Assembly (NCBI RefSeq): GCF_029814825.1
Contig: NZ_CP122379.1
Location: forward strand, 3,387,113 to 3,451,112
Direction of reading: 5' to 3'
DNA: 64,000 nt
From: Aequorivita marisscotiae
GTDB taxonomy: Bacteria > Bacteroidota > Bacteroidia > Flavobacteriales > Flavobacteriaceae
Shown piece by piece: positions 1-7,814 of this stretch; position 1 is the first letter of the stretch; each line of letters begins with the position of its first letter. The translations under genes and the position numbers were made by a program. The notes beneath the pieces were generated by a model that worked only from the letters and a program-made list of their open reading frames with translations, was not told the origin of the DNA and did no database searches.

Positions 1-840
1 TTGCATCTGCCACCCCCAGCGCATCGCACTCTGCCTGGTTGTTTACAAAGGTGGTTTCGGGGTCTTTAAGCCAGTCGTCCAGATAGGAGGCATTTGCATC
101 GTCAACGAGGATGCAATCTAAAGCTCCCATGGTTTCAACGACCACAAAAGTTCCTATATTTTCATTATTACCATTTCTAATATCTAGGGAGTTAATCGGG
201 CTAAAGCCAGCAGCTATGCCGACGAGATTCGGATTTTGGGTAAAATCGAAACCCGTTATATTGTTATAGCCTAACGAAAGTGAAGTGAGTGCCAGATTTT
301 GGGAGGTATCGAAAAAGCCTGAGATTTCATTATGGGCAGCAAAAACAAAATCCAGTGCGGGGTTATTGGTCAAATCCAAGCTCGTTAAGTAATTTATCTG
401 GCAGTACAATTGTACTAGGCCAGGGTTTCGTGAAACATCGAGCTCGGTCAAGTTATTTTCCGGACAGTTAATAATCTCTAAGGTTGAGGTGGGTGGAAGG
501 ATTAATTCGGCAACACTGCTGGATTCACAATTTAGCCCCATAAATTCATATTCTGCGAGACATCCAAAACCGGAATGATGTTGTAGGCACAATTTAAAAG
601 TTCCAACGCTGCAAAATCTTCAATCCCGGTAAGATCATGGATGCCTCGGGAATTTACCAATAAGGTATCTACATTTTCAATGTTTGCCGTCAATACCAAA
701 CCGTTATTTGGAATGCCGTCCCCCATGCCATTTTGCTCAAGATGGTTTTCAAAGTTTGAATCCGGTATAGCAGTGTATTGTGCAAAACAAATAAATGAGC
801 TCAAAAGAGTTATAAAAACCAACAATTTTTTCAAAATCAT
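1..840 (-). pseudogene. Leucine-rich-repeat secreted protein, frameshifted and cut by the window edge
   Basis: The 5' part (840 down to about 541) encodes a signal peptide (MILKKLLVFITLLSSFICFA) followed by an IPDSNFE segment and the start of Bacteroidota-type leucine-rich repeats (LDVSQNMNL). The frame then hits a stop at 532-534. From about 538 down to base 1 a second minus-strand frame is open and continues the same repeats (LNCESS, INCPENNLTELDVS, LYCQINYLTSLDL), then a CILVDD segment typical of these proteins. Adding one base near 537-540 would restore the normal spacing between two repeats, so this is one gene with a one-base loss. The C-terminus lies outside the window. Such proteins are usually exported and often carry a T9SS sorting domain. 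A sequencing error cannot be excluded. Confidence 0.8.
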
Positions 841-852
841 AATACTGGTTTT

Positions 853-1031
853 TTAATGTTCTACAATCAATTGTTTGATTGTCAATTGGCCATTCTCATA
901 AAAATGAAGGAAGTATAATCCTTCGTCAAGGGCGGAAGCCAAGGTGTAAATTTCGCAATGGATCTGTGCGTGGGCCTTATCGCTCATCACAAAGATCAAA
1001 GAAGCTAGAAGTAAGAAGTAAATTTTTTCAT
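853..1031 (-). pseudogene. Remnant: signal peptide joined to the end of a T9SS sorting domain
   Basis: Reading leftward, the ATG at 1031 is followed by six A bases. With a seventh A the frame would read MKKIYFLLLASLIFVM then SDKAHAQ, a good signal peptide. The actual open frame continues to LDEGLYFLHFYENGQLTIKQ and LIVEH, ending in a stop at 853-855. That tail matches the last strands of a T9SS type A sorting domain. Signal peptide and sorting tail are only about 20 residues apart, so the body of the protein seems deleted and the start frameshifted. It lies just upstream of the broken leucine-rich-repeat gene. It is probably a fossil of a secreted protein; a short expressed peptide from the internal ATG at 987 is possible but unlikely. 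Confidence 0.6.
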
Positions 1032-1114
1032 GATTTGGTCATTTTAAAAATTACACTTCTTAAATATACGTTAAAATTAAGTAAAAGTCAAAAAATATTC
1101 ATATAAAAAACCGC

Positions 1115-1921
1115 TCACTTCAACCCATAATGCTTTAGCAGCATTCGTTCATAAACCCTATCGGGCAGAATACGTTTCAGTACAATGGAGAATTTCTGTA
1201 ATGTAGAGCCTACTTTATAATGTATTCGCGGATTTTCAGTTTCAATAATTTTATGGACTGCTTTTGCCATTTCCAACGGGTTGCCCCCATTATCCACGTG
1301 TTCGTTCATTGTTTTGAGGGTATTGCCGTAATCTTTTTTATATGGGGAAGTATCCAAAACCGGAGCGTGGTAACGGCCTGCGGCAATGTTTGTGGCAAAA
1401 TCGCCTGGAGCAATGTTGGTCATTTTTACACCAAACTGCAATGTTTCCATACGCATGGCTTCAATCGTAATTTCTAAAGCAGCCTTACTGGCAGAATAAA
1501 TTCCGCGGTATGGAAGACCCATATAACCTGCAATTGAAGTAATATTAAGAATATGACCAAAGCCTTGTTTTCGCATTTGCGGCAAAACAGCTTTGATTAC
1601 ATTTATGGGTCCGTGAAAATTGGTCTGGAATGCTTTTTTTATTTCATTTTCGGGAGTTTCTTCAATTGGTCCGGTAATACCCACGCCGGCATTATTAATT
1701 ACAACATCTATTTTTTCGGCCCTGATCAATACGTCGGCAATAGCAGCTTCAATAGATTCTGTGTTGTTCACGTCCATTTTCAACAATGGAAAGAGGGAGT
1801 CTGTAATTTTTTCTGGGTTTCGGCTGGTTCCAAAAACTTGATAGCCTTTTTCGGTAAGATATTCGCCAATGGCTTTACCAATTCCTGAAGAACCGCCTGT
1901 GATGAGTACTACTTTTGGCAT
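1115..1921 (-). CDS. Short-chain dehydrogenase/reductase (SDR) family oxidoreductase
   Basis: A classical SDR enzyme that would use NAD(P)(H) to interconvert an alcohol and a ketone; the substrate cannot be told. From the chosen start, the cofactor motif TGGSSGIG is at residues 8-15, NNAG at 76-79, the catalytic serine in ITSIAG near 129, and the catalytic pair Tyr142 and Lys146 in YSASK. The length of 268 residues is normal. An upstream in-frame start at 1969 would add 16 residues in front of the Rossmann fold, so ATG at 1921 is preferred. The protein is cytoplasmic, with no signal peptide. It is a single leftward gene. Confidence 0.88.
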   Translation of the reverse strand: MPKVVLITGGSSGIGKAIGEYLTEKGYQVFGTSRNPEKITDSLFPLLKMDVNNTESIEAAIADVLIRAEKIDVVINNAGVGITGPIEETPENEIKKAFQTNFHGPINVIKAVLPQMRKQGFGHILNITSIAGYMGLPYRGIYSASKAALEITIEAMRMETLQFGVKMTNIAPGDFATNIAAGRYHAPVLDTSPYKKDYGNTLKTMNEHVDNGGNPLEMAKAVHKIIETENPRIHYKVGSTLQKFSIVLKRILPDRVYERMLLKHYGLK

Positions 1922-2224
1922 ACATGGTTGTTGAAAGGCAAAGGTGCGGTTAAGTGCTGGGTTTTCCAAATAGTTTTTCTAAAAAAGAGGAAAGAGGAAA
2001 GAGAAAAGAGGAAAGAAAAAATGTTGCTTTTGGGATTTGGGATTTTCTTTTTTTGGAATTTGCCATTTTCACGGAGAAAAAGAAAACACGAATCACGACT
2101 GAAGGGAACCACGACTGAAAGAATTGAACACACCTTTCGTGACTCGTGCAACCAAGTGGTCGTGGGGCAAACCGTCAAATTTTCGGTACATAAGCGGAGC
2201 CGAAGCCACGAGAATATAGCGCAC
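1922..2224. other. Noncoding gap with a 41-base purine-only tract
   Basis: No credible gene was seen here. Bases 1981-2021 consist only of A and G, in a degenerate GAGGAAA pattern. Around 2095-2125 the word CACGACTGAA occurs twice. Open frames on both strands are short of any recognisable motif and one runs into the SRP RNA gene. Confidence 0.4.
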
Positions 2225-2231
2225 AAAAAAT

Positions 2232-2325
2232 GGCAAGCTACCTACATCACACCGCTACGACCATTTACCTTTGCTGCGTTCCCGCCCTGGAGGATTCAAC
2301 AGGAGCTGGTTGTGTAGGACTTGCC
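2232..2325 (-). ncRNA. ffs: Signal recognition particle RNA (4.5S RNA, small bacterial type)
   Basis: The leftward transcript has the conserved SRP core: CAGGGCGGGAACGCAGCA at about 2272-2289, with a GCG/CGC stem closed by a GGAA tetraloop, followed by AAAGGTAA. The ends pair: GGCAAG at the 5' end with CTTGCC at the 3' end, and CCTACA with TGTAGG inside. The length is about 94 nt. It is followed by a run of six T at 2225-2230, a terminator tail, and preceded by a consensus promoter. The RNA binds Ffh and directs ribosomes making membrane and exported proteins to the translocon. A search with the Rfam Bacteria_small_SRP model would settle the exact ends. Confidence 0.88.
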
Positions 2326-2329
2326 GCTG

Positions 2330-2359
2330 CAAAGATAAGGCTTTTTCAAGTTTTTGCAA
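2330..2359 (-). promoter_or_regulatory. Promoter of the SRP RNA gene
   Basis: On the minus strand TATCTTTG (2337 to 2330) fits the Bacteroidota -7 consensus TAnnTTTG exactly. A TTG at 2359-2357 lies 19 bases upstream as the -33 element. Transcription would start near 2325, where the paired 5' end of the RNA begins. Confidence 0.7.
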
Positions 2360-2413
2360 GTATTTTCATAGTTCAATTTTAATAAATACCTTGCGACAAA
2401 TTAATAGCTTGTC

Positions 2414-3460
2414 ATGAAAATCTATAACGTTTTAGTTCCTACACTTTTACTGCTCTTTTTGGGTGGTTGCGGAGGAAATTCTGAAGATAAAAAAGATGCA
2501 TTTTCACTTCAAATTGAGAGTCCGAAGAAAACTTATACTCCTAAAGATGTGCTTTCGGTTTCATTAATTAACAAAAAGGATATTGAAACAGATTCAATCG
2601 TTTACTTTTTGAACAAAGATAAAGTTGAAATTTCTGGCAATACAATTTCCCTTGCAGGAAAAAAGTTGGGCGAAAGAACTTTAATAGCCAAAATACACAG
2701 CGATGGTGAAACTTTTACGGCTTCACAAAAAATTACGATTGTGTCGTCTATAAAACCAAAGCTTTACACCTATAAAATTCTTGAAACCTATCCGCACGAT
2801 ATAAACGCCTATACGCAAGGTTTAGAATTTGAAAATGACACTTTATACGAAAGTACCGGACAGTACCGAGAATCTTCGCTTCGAAAAACAGATTATAAAA
2901 CAGGGGAAGTTTTAAAACTAGTTAAGCTTGCCGATCAATATTTTGCGGAAGGGCTAACCATTCTCAACAACAAAATATACCAACTTACGTGGCGCGAAAA
3001 CACAGGTTTTATTTACAATCTTAAAACTATGGAGCAAACCGGCACTTTCGTTTATGGACAAAGTAAAGAAGGCTGGGGCCTTTGCCATGATGCCGAAAAT
3101 AATATTTATAAAAGTGATGGTACCGATAGAATTTGGACTTTAAATTCGAATACACTTGCAGAAAAAGATTACATAGAAATTTTCACAAACACCAGTAAAA
3201 TAAGCAGTGTAAACGAGCTGGAATGGGTGGAAGGAAAAATATATGCTAATGTGTACCAACAAGGTTCAATAGCCATAATAGATCCTTCAAACGGCGCGGT
3301 GGAAGGCGTTATTGACTTAACCGATTTAAAAGATAAAGTTACGCAACACCCTAAACTGGACGTGCTGAACGGTATTGCCTATAATGGTGAACCGAACATA
3401 CTTTACATTACTGGAAAAAACTGGGACAAGCTTTTTAAGATTGAAATTTTTGAAAAGTAA
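2414..3460 (+). CDS. Glutaminyl-peptide cyclotransferase (glutamine cyclotransferase), lipoprotein
   Basis: It would cyclise N-terminal glutamine of peptides or proteins to pyroglutamate. The protein is 348 residues long and starts with a lipoprotein signal peptide ending at LGGC, so it is probably anchored to a membrane and faces the periplasm or outside. After a linker and a small beta domain (about residues 30-115) comes the beta-propeller of the plant/bacterial glutamine cyclotransferase family, with the hallmark words YTQGLEF, YESTGQY, SSLRK, FAEGLT, IYQLTW and EGWGLC. It is a single gene; a hairpin follows at 3494-3544. T9SS and lipoprotein exports in this phylum often start with Gln after cleavage, which fits the role, but this is inference. 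Confidence 0.87.
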   Translation: MKIYNVLVPTLLLLFLGGCGGNSEDKKDAFSLQIESPKKTYTPKDVLSVSLINKKDIETDSIVYFLNKDKVEISGNTISLAGKKLGERTLIAKIHSDGETFTASQKITIVSSIKPKLYTYKILETYPHDINAYTQGLEFENDTLYESTGQYRESSLRKTDYKTGEVLKLVKLADQYFAEGLTILNNKIYQLTWRENTGFIYNLKTMEQTGTFVYGQSKEGWGLCHDAENNIYKSDGTDRIWTLNSNTLAEKDYIEIFTNTSKISSVNELEWVEGKIYANVYQQGSIAIIDPSNGAVEGVIDLTDLKDKVTQHPKLDVLNGIAYNGEPNILYITGKNWDKLFKIEIFEK

Positions 3461-3493
3461 TTGAACATTTTACTTTAAGCAAACCGAAATTTT

Positions 3494-3544
3494 TCACCAC
3501 AATTCACGAAATAGTAATTGAAACTATTGATGAATTCGTGGTGA
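3494..3544. terminator. Imperfect dyad downstream of the glutaminyl cyclase gene
   Basis: TCACCAC near 3494 pairs with GTGGTGA ending at 3544, and AATTCA and AATAGT segments inside also pair with mismatches. A TTTTG stretch follows on the plus strand. It may end the upstream transcript. The CACGAATTC-type words recur at 4745-4790. Confidence 0.4.
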
Positions 3545-3648
3545 TTTTGTTTAATCACTTTTCCCTCATCCAAAAGGCCTGTTCCCTCAAACGCTATTTT
3601 TTCACGGTTTGATATTTAATTTCTTTGAATAACAAAACCATCAAAATC

Positions 3649-4722
3649 ATGAAAAAAGCAATTACAATCAGTATCCCCGAGCCTTGCCATGAAGACTGGG
3701 CAAAAATGACAGCTACCGAAAAAGGAAAATTCTGCAGTGTCTGCACAAAAGAAGTATTCGACTTTACTTCTAAAACCGATGAAGAATTAGTGAAAATTCT
3801 ATCGAAAAATAAAAACGCTTGTGGCAGATTAAAAAAATCACAACTTAATCGCGAAGTAAAATTAGAGCGCAAAAGTGGGCAAAGCCTTGCTCCTATCGCA
3901 GCTTCTATGTTGCTGCCGCTTTCGCTGTTGTCTAACAATTTACCAACGGAAATTAATTCGGCTTCAGAAAAACCGATGGTTTCATTGGGAATTGGTCGTT
4001 TCAGCAACGGTTTAAACAGAATTCAAATTGTAACCGAAGGCATTGTAACCGACCAAAACGGAATTCCGTTGCGAAACGTAGAGATCACCTCCAACGAAAC
4101 AGGCGCCCGTGAATGGACCAATAAAGAAGGAGAATATCGAATTGTAACTTTAGACCATGAGCAGCTTGAATTTAAATTGAAAAATTACATTTCGAAAGAA
4201 ATAACGTTGAGTAATTCTTCAAAAACAATAGCTGTTTCAATGGAATATAAAACAGAACTTAAAAGTGCTGTTTTGGGAAAAATTGCTCCAACGACTAAAA
4301 TATTCGTAGAAAAGGATTCAACCACAAATTATACAAAAGGCGTGGTTGCAGATGAATCGGGCTTGCCACTTCCGGGCGTAAACATTATAATTAAGGGAAC
4401 TGCAACGGGTACCCAAACCGATTTTGACGGCAATTATAATATTGAAACCAAACCGGGCGATGTATTGGTTTTTAGCTACGTTGGCTTTGAAACAAAAGAA
4501 GTAACGGTTTCGAATATTTCTAACATTATAAATCTAAACCTAGAAGTAGGAGGATATTTAGGAGGTATTGTGGTTGTAACTGGAGGTATTTCCTATAATG
4601 ATTATTACGTATCAGAAAAAGACCCCAATTGGTACGAAAAGGCAAAAGCGGCATATAAAAACACTATTGCGTTTAGAAAGCTAAAAAAGGCACGAAAAAA
4701 AGCGGCGCGTAAAAACAAATAA
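3649..4722 (+). CDS. Carboxypeptidase-regulatory-like domain protein with N-terminal cysteine motif
   Basis: A 357-residue protein from the ATG at 3649, which gives the family start MKKAITISIPEPCHEDW. The N-terminal 55 residues hold Cys13, an FCSVC pair and a further CGR cysteine, a possible metal or redox site. A hydrophobic stretch follows (PIAASMLLPLSLL), a possible membrane anchor. Two carboxypeptidase-regulatory-like (CarboxypepD_reg-like) beta domains come next, starting with TEGIVTDQNG and TKGVVADESG; the second resembles the N-terminal domain of SusC-type transporters (VFSYVGFETKEV). No TonB plug or barrel follows, and the C-terminus is a lysine-rich tail (KLKKARKKAARKNK). Function unknown. 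It stands alone between two dyad-containing spacers. Confidence 0.75.
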   Translation: MKKAITISIPEPCHEDWAKMTATEKGKFCSVCTKEVFDFTSKTDEELVKILSKNKNACGRLKKSQLNREVKLERKSGQSLAPIAASMLLPLSLLSNNLPTEINSASEKPMVSLGIGRFSNGLNRIQIVTEGIVTDQNGIPLRNVEITSNETGAREWTNKEGEYRIVTLDHEQLEFKLKNYISKEITLSNSSKTIAVSMEYKTELKSAVLGKIAPTTKIFVEKDSTTNYTKGVVADESGLPLPGVNIIIKGTATGTQTDFDGNYNIETKPGDVLVFSYVGFETKEVTVSNISNIINLNLEVGGYLGGIVVVTGGISYNDYYVSEKDPNWYEKAKAAYKNTIAFRKLKKARKKAARKNK

Positions 4723-4744
4723 TGGTATAAAATAGTAAATAGCA

Positions 4745-4790
4745 GCCACGAATTCGCGAATTATAATTTTAAAATATTCGTGTTTTCGTG
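4745..4790. repeat. Short degenerate palindromic spacer (CACGAATTCG type)
   Basis: CCACGAATTCGCGAATT is followed after an AT-rich loop by ATTCGTG and TTTCGTG. The same words make up the dyad at 3494-3544, so both spacers around the preceding gene carry relatives of one short repeat. Confidence 0.3.
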
Positions 4791-4904
4791 TATTTTCCTT
4801 TTATAGCCACTATTCTCAAGTTTCAATTATTGATAGAAAACTTCTTTAAACATTACAATAATAAGCTTCATAAAAAGTTATATTTTTACCAAAATTATAA
4901 TTGA

Positions 4905-6437
4905 ATGAGGTATTTATACGGTTTGGCAATTTTGTGTTGCCTGGTATTATGGAGTTCTTGCCGCAACGATTTTGAAACCGTTGCCAGCACTGGTAATTTA
5001 GAGTTTTCGAAAGATACGGTTTACTTAGACACTATATTTAGCAATATTGGCTCCAGCACGTATAATTTAAAAGTTTACAACCGCAGCGATGAGGATATTC
5101 ATATTCCCACCGTTAGATTGGCGCAGGGTGAAGCTTCGCATTATCGGTTAAATGTTGACGGCATGCCGGGCAAAGTTTTTGAAAACGTACAGGTTTTGGC
5201 AAAAGACAGTATTTTCATTTTTATTGAAACCACTTTCGATATAAATAACCTTCCCACTAACCAAACAGATTTTCTATATACAGACGAATTACTTTTCGAT
5301 ACTGGCGGAAACCAACAACAAGTTAATTTGGTGACTCTTGTTAAGGATGCGGTTTTTCTTTTTCCAGAGAGATTTCCGGATGGAACAACCGAAACGCTGT
5401 ACTTTGGCGATGATGAAAATGGCGACCCAATACTTGTTGAAGGTTTTTACTTAGACGATAACGAGCTAACTTTCACCAATGAAAAACCCTACGTTATTTA
5501 CGGTTACGCAGCCGTACCAAGTAATAAAACACTAACGCTCGAAGCTGGTGCCCGCGTACATTTGCACAACGGAAGCGCACTCTTGGTTGCCGAAAATGGC
5601 ACAATAAAATCTATGGGTGAATTAAGTTCAGATCCCGTGGCTTTAGAAAATGAAGTTATTATTGAAGGCGACCGCCTAGAACCTGGTTTTAGCGACGTCC
5701 CCGGGCAATGGCTAAGCATTTGGCTAACTTCTGGCAGCGTTAATAATGAGTTTAACTATACTACAATAAAAAATAGCACGGTAGCACTTCGTGTGGAGAA
5801 CAGCGAGGTTTCTTTAAAAAATGTTCAAATTTACAACAATACGCTCTACGGTGTGCTTGCGCGAACTGGACTAATAGAAGGCGAAAATATGGTGGTTAAC
5901 AATAGCGGCATTTCTTCCTTGGCAATTCAAGTGGGTGGAAGCTATGTTTTTAAACACAGTACATTTGCCAATTACTGGACCAACGGTTTCCGCTCTACGC
6001 CAGCCGTAACAATTGATAATAGTTTAAATATTGATGAAACCACCACGGTTGTTGAAGATTTAGTAAAGGCAGACTTTAAAAACTGTATTATCTACGGCAA
6101 CGAACGCCGCGAATTTTCAGTTTTTCAAAATACGGCTGCCGCATTTAATTTTAATTTTGAGAATAGTTTAATTCGTTTTGAAGATCCAACGGGAGAGTTT
6201 AGCGACAATCCATTGTACGATTTTGCGAATGCTTCATTATACACGAATATTGTTCAAAACCAAGACCCTGTTTTTCAGAATACCGAAAAAAACAATTTTA
6301 ATATTGAAGCTGAAACTTCAGCTGCCGAAAATATTGGAAAGAATGGCGTTGGACCAAATATTGATTTAAACGGAAGAACCCGAAGCAATCCGCCAGATGC
6401 GGGAGCTTATGAAACCACAGTGTTTCCAGAAGATTAA
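4905..6437 (+). CDS. Predicted surface lipoprotein with right-handed beta-helix repeats
   Basis: A 510-residue protein beginning with a signal peptide that ends at WSSC, a lipobox-like site (Cys19). The middle part, about residues 180-420, is rich in short repeating strands with N, G and V turns (ALRVENSEVSLKNVQI, GENMVVNNSGISSLAIQ), typical of right-handed beta-helix or right-handed parallel repeats. The end, IDLNGRTRSNPPDAGAYE, is a phrase common at the end of such repeat proteins in Bacteroidota. The N-terminal about 130 residues look like a beta-sandwich. The role is unknown; polysaccharide binding is only a guess. It is followed by a hairpin terminator and is not in an operon. Confidence 0.72.
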   Translation: MRYLYGLAILCCLVLWSSCRNDFETVASTGNLEFSKDTVYLDTIFSNIGSSTYNLKVYNRSDEDIHIPTVRLAQGEASHYRLNVDGMPGKVFENVQVLAKDSIFIFIETTFDINNLPTNQTDFLYTDELLFDTGGNQQQVNLVTLVKDAVFLFPERFPDGTTETLYFGDDENGDPILVEGFYLDDNELTFTNEKPYVIYGYAAVPSNKTLTLEAGARVHLHNGSALLVAENGTIKSMGELSSDPVALENEVIIEGDRLEPGFSDVPGQWLSIWLTSGSVNNEFNYTTIKNSTVALRVENSEVSLKNVQIYNNTLYGVLARTGLIEGENMVVNNSGISSLAIQVGGSYVFKHSTFANYWTNGFRSTPAVTIDNSLNIDETTTVVEDLVKADFKNCIIYGNERREFSVFQNTAAAFNFNFENSLIRFEDPTGEFSDNPLYDFANASLYTNIVQNQDPVFQNTEKNNFNIEAETSAAENIGKNGVGPNIDLNGRTRSNPPDAGAYETTVFPED

Positions 6438-6456
6438 TCTCACCAACATAGAACAC

Positions 6457-6484
6457 AAAAGACTGTCTGAAAAGGCAGTCTTTT
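6457..6484 (+). terminator. Rho-independent terminator after the beta-helix lipoprotein gene
   Basis: AAAAGACTG pairs with CAGTCTTTT around a short loop, and a T-rich stretch follows on the plus strand. Confidence 0.8.
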
Positions 6485-6602
6485 GTATTTTCTTAAATTC
6501 CTATTGAATTTTTTATTCTTTGCAACTTTTCGACTTTGCGAGAAAAATTTGCACCCAGAGACAAAGAGTAACAATGACTTTAATGTAGAAAAGCTGTTTT
6601 TG

Positions 6603-7100
6603 TTACTCTGCCTTCAACCATTTCAGTTTCAGTTTGGAGTTTTTCCGTTCTACAGGCTGCATTACCAAAGTATCGCCGCTAAAGTAAAATCTTCTTTCGG
6701 CAGTCAATCCAAACTCAGAAGGGTTAGAGTGTGAAAGTTTAAAATGCGAAACGATGCTATCTGCTTCAGAAACTTTGTAATTGCCCATATAATAGTAGGA
6801 TTTAGTGATATATTTTAAAGCCTCCAACGCAATGGAATCGTTAAAATTTGGGAACTTCATTCCCGCTTTTTCATAGCCTTTCTCATAGAGATGAAGCGCA
6901 ACGTGCCCATTTGCATCATAAAGCAAGTAACCATCCATTCCGCCGCGATAATGGCTCCACGTATCAGTAACGGTGTCGCGCACTTTCATACTTTCAAGTT
7001 TCCAAAGACCCGCTATTTTTGAAGGTGAATTATCTTCATTTTTACAGGAAAATGTAGCTATCAAAATTCCGGCAGCAATTATATATTTTACTTTTTTCAT
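6603..7100 (-). CDS. Lipocalin-like lipoprotein
   Basis: A 165-residue protein with a short signal peptide ending at TFSC (Cys19), so probably a lipoprotein. The opening IAGLWKLESMKV and later GGMDGYLLYDANGHVALHLY match the lipocalin-like family (PF13924 type), a small beta-barrel that binds an unknown ligand. In the reading direction it follows the guanine deaminase gene. Its first 38 bases (from 7063) are part of the 273-bp unit that is present three times, so its start codon and signal-peptide start occur twice more upstream. Confidence 0.65.
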   Translation of the reverse strand: MKKVKYIIAAGILIATFSCKNEDNSPSKIAGLWKLESMKVRDTVTDTWSHYRGGMDGYLLYDANGHVALHLYEKGYEKAGMKFPNFNDSIALEALKYITKSYYYMGNYKVSEADSIVSHFKLSHSNPSEFGLTAERRFYFSGDTLVMQPVERKNSKLKLKWLKAE

Positions 7101-7137
7101 TAAAAAATTTAATAAATTATAAATTAACCTAGACCAT

Positions 7138-7258
7138 CCTGCAAGGTCTCTTTTTTGACCTTGTAGGTATAACTAACTAGCAAAGTTAAACCTACCAAAT
7201 AAGACCTACCGATGTACGATCCGTCGAAATACCTACAAGGTTTTGAAAACCTTGCAGG
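7138..7258. repeat. 121-bp REP/MITE-like element, also at 7411-7531 and 7684-7804
   Basis: The element starts with CCTGCAAGGT and ends with ACCTTGCAGG, perfect 10-base terminal inverted repeats. Each end is itself part of a hairpin: CCTGCAAGGTC pairs with GACCTTGTAGG, and CCTACAAGGTTTT pairs with AAAACCTTGCAGG. It carries no open frame. The shape suits a non-autonomous mobile element or REP-type palindrome; no transposase is present in the window. Confidence 0.7.
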
Positions 7259-7268
7259 AGGCAATTAT

Positions 7269-7373
7269 TTAGTAATCAATTCTACCTTCTTTTGCTCCCC
7301 ACTTTTTGAAAACTTTTCGGCCTTCTTCCCTATTTAAAATTCCGGCAGCAATTATATATTTTACTTTTTTCAT
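7269..7373 (-). other. Chimeric mini-ORF 1 (lipoprotein start fused to deaminase end)
   Basis: The tandem amplification joins the first 13 codons of the lipocalin-like gene (MKKVKYIIAAGIL) in frame to the last 21 codons of the guanine deaminase gene (N then REEGRKVFKKWGAKEGRIDY), giving a 34-residue open frame. The start codon keeps the lipoprotein gene's upstream sequence. It is probably a by-product without function, but it could be translated. Confidence 0.6.
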
Positions 7374-7541
7374 TAAAAAACTTAATTAATTATTAATCAA
7401 TCTAGACTATCCTGCAAGGTCTCTTTTTTGACCTTGTAGGTATAACTAACTATCAAAGTTAAACCTACCGAATAAGACCTACCGAAGTACGATCTGTCAA
7501 AATACCTACAAGGTTTTGAAAACCTTGCAGGAGGCAATTAT

Positions 7542-7646
7542 TTAGTAATCAATTCTACCTTCTTTTGCTCCCCACTTTTTGAAAACTTTTCGGCCTTCTT
7601 CCCTATTTAAAATTCCGGCAGCAATTATATATTTTACTTTTTTCAT
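7542..7646 (-). other. Chimeric mini-ORF 2 (second copy of the fusion)
   Basis: The same 34-codon in-frame fusion as the first mini-ORF, 273 bases further on, in the second inter-copy junction. The reading frame is unbroken in this copy too. Confidence 0.6.
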
Positions 7647-7814
7647 TAAAAAACTTAATAAATTATAAATTAACCTAGACTATCCTGCAAGGTCTCTTTT
7701 TTGACCTTGTAGGTATAACTAACTAGCAAAGTTAAACCTACCAAATAAGACCTACCGATGTACGATCTGTCGAAATACCTACAAGGTTTTGAAAACCTTG
7801 CAGGAGGCAATTAT

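Noticed and set aside
1928..2317. Plus-strand open frame of 129 codons crossing the SRP RNA gene
   Set aside because: No recognisable motif, biased composition from the purine tract, and it covers the structured RNA core on the other strand.
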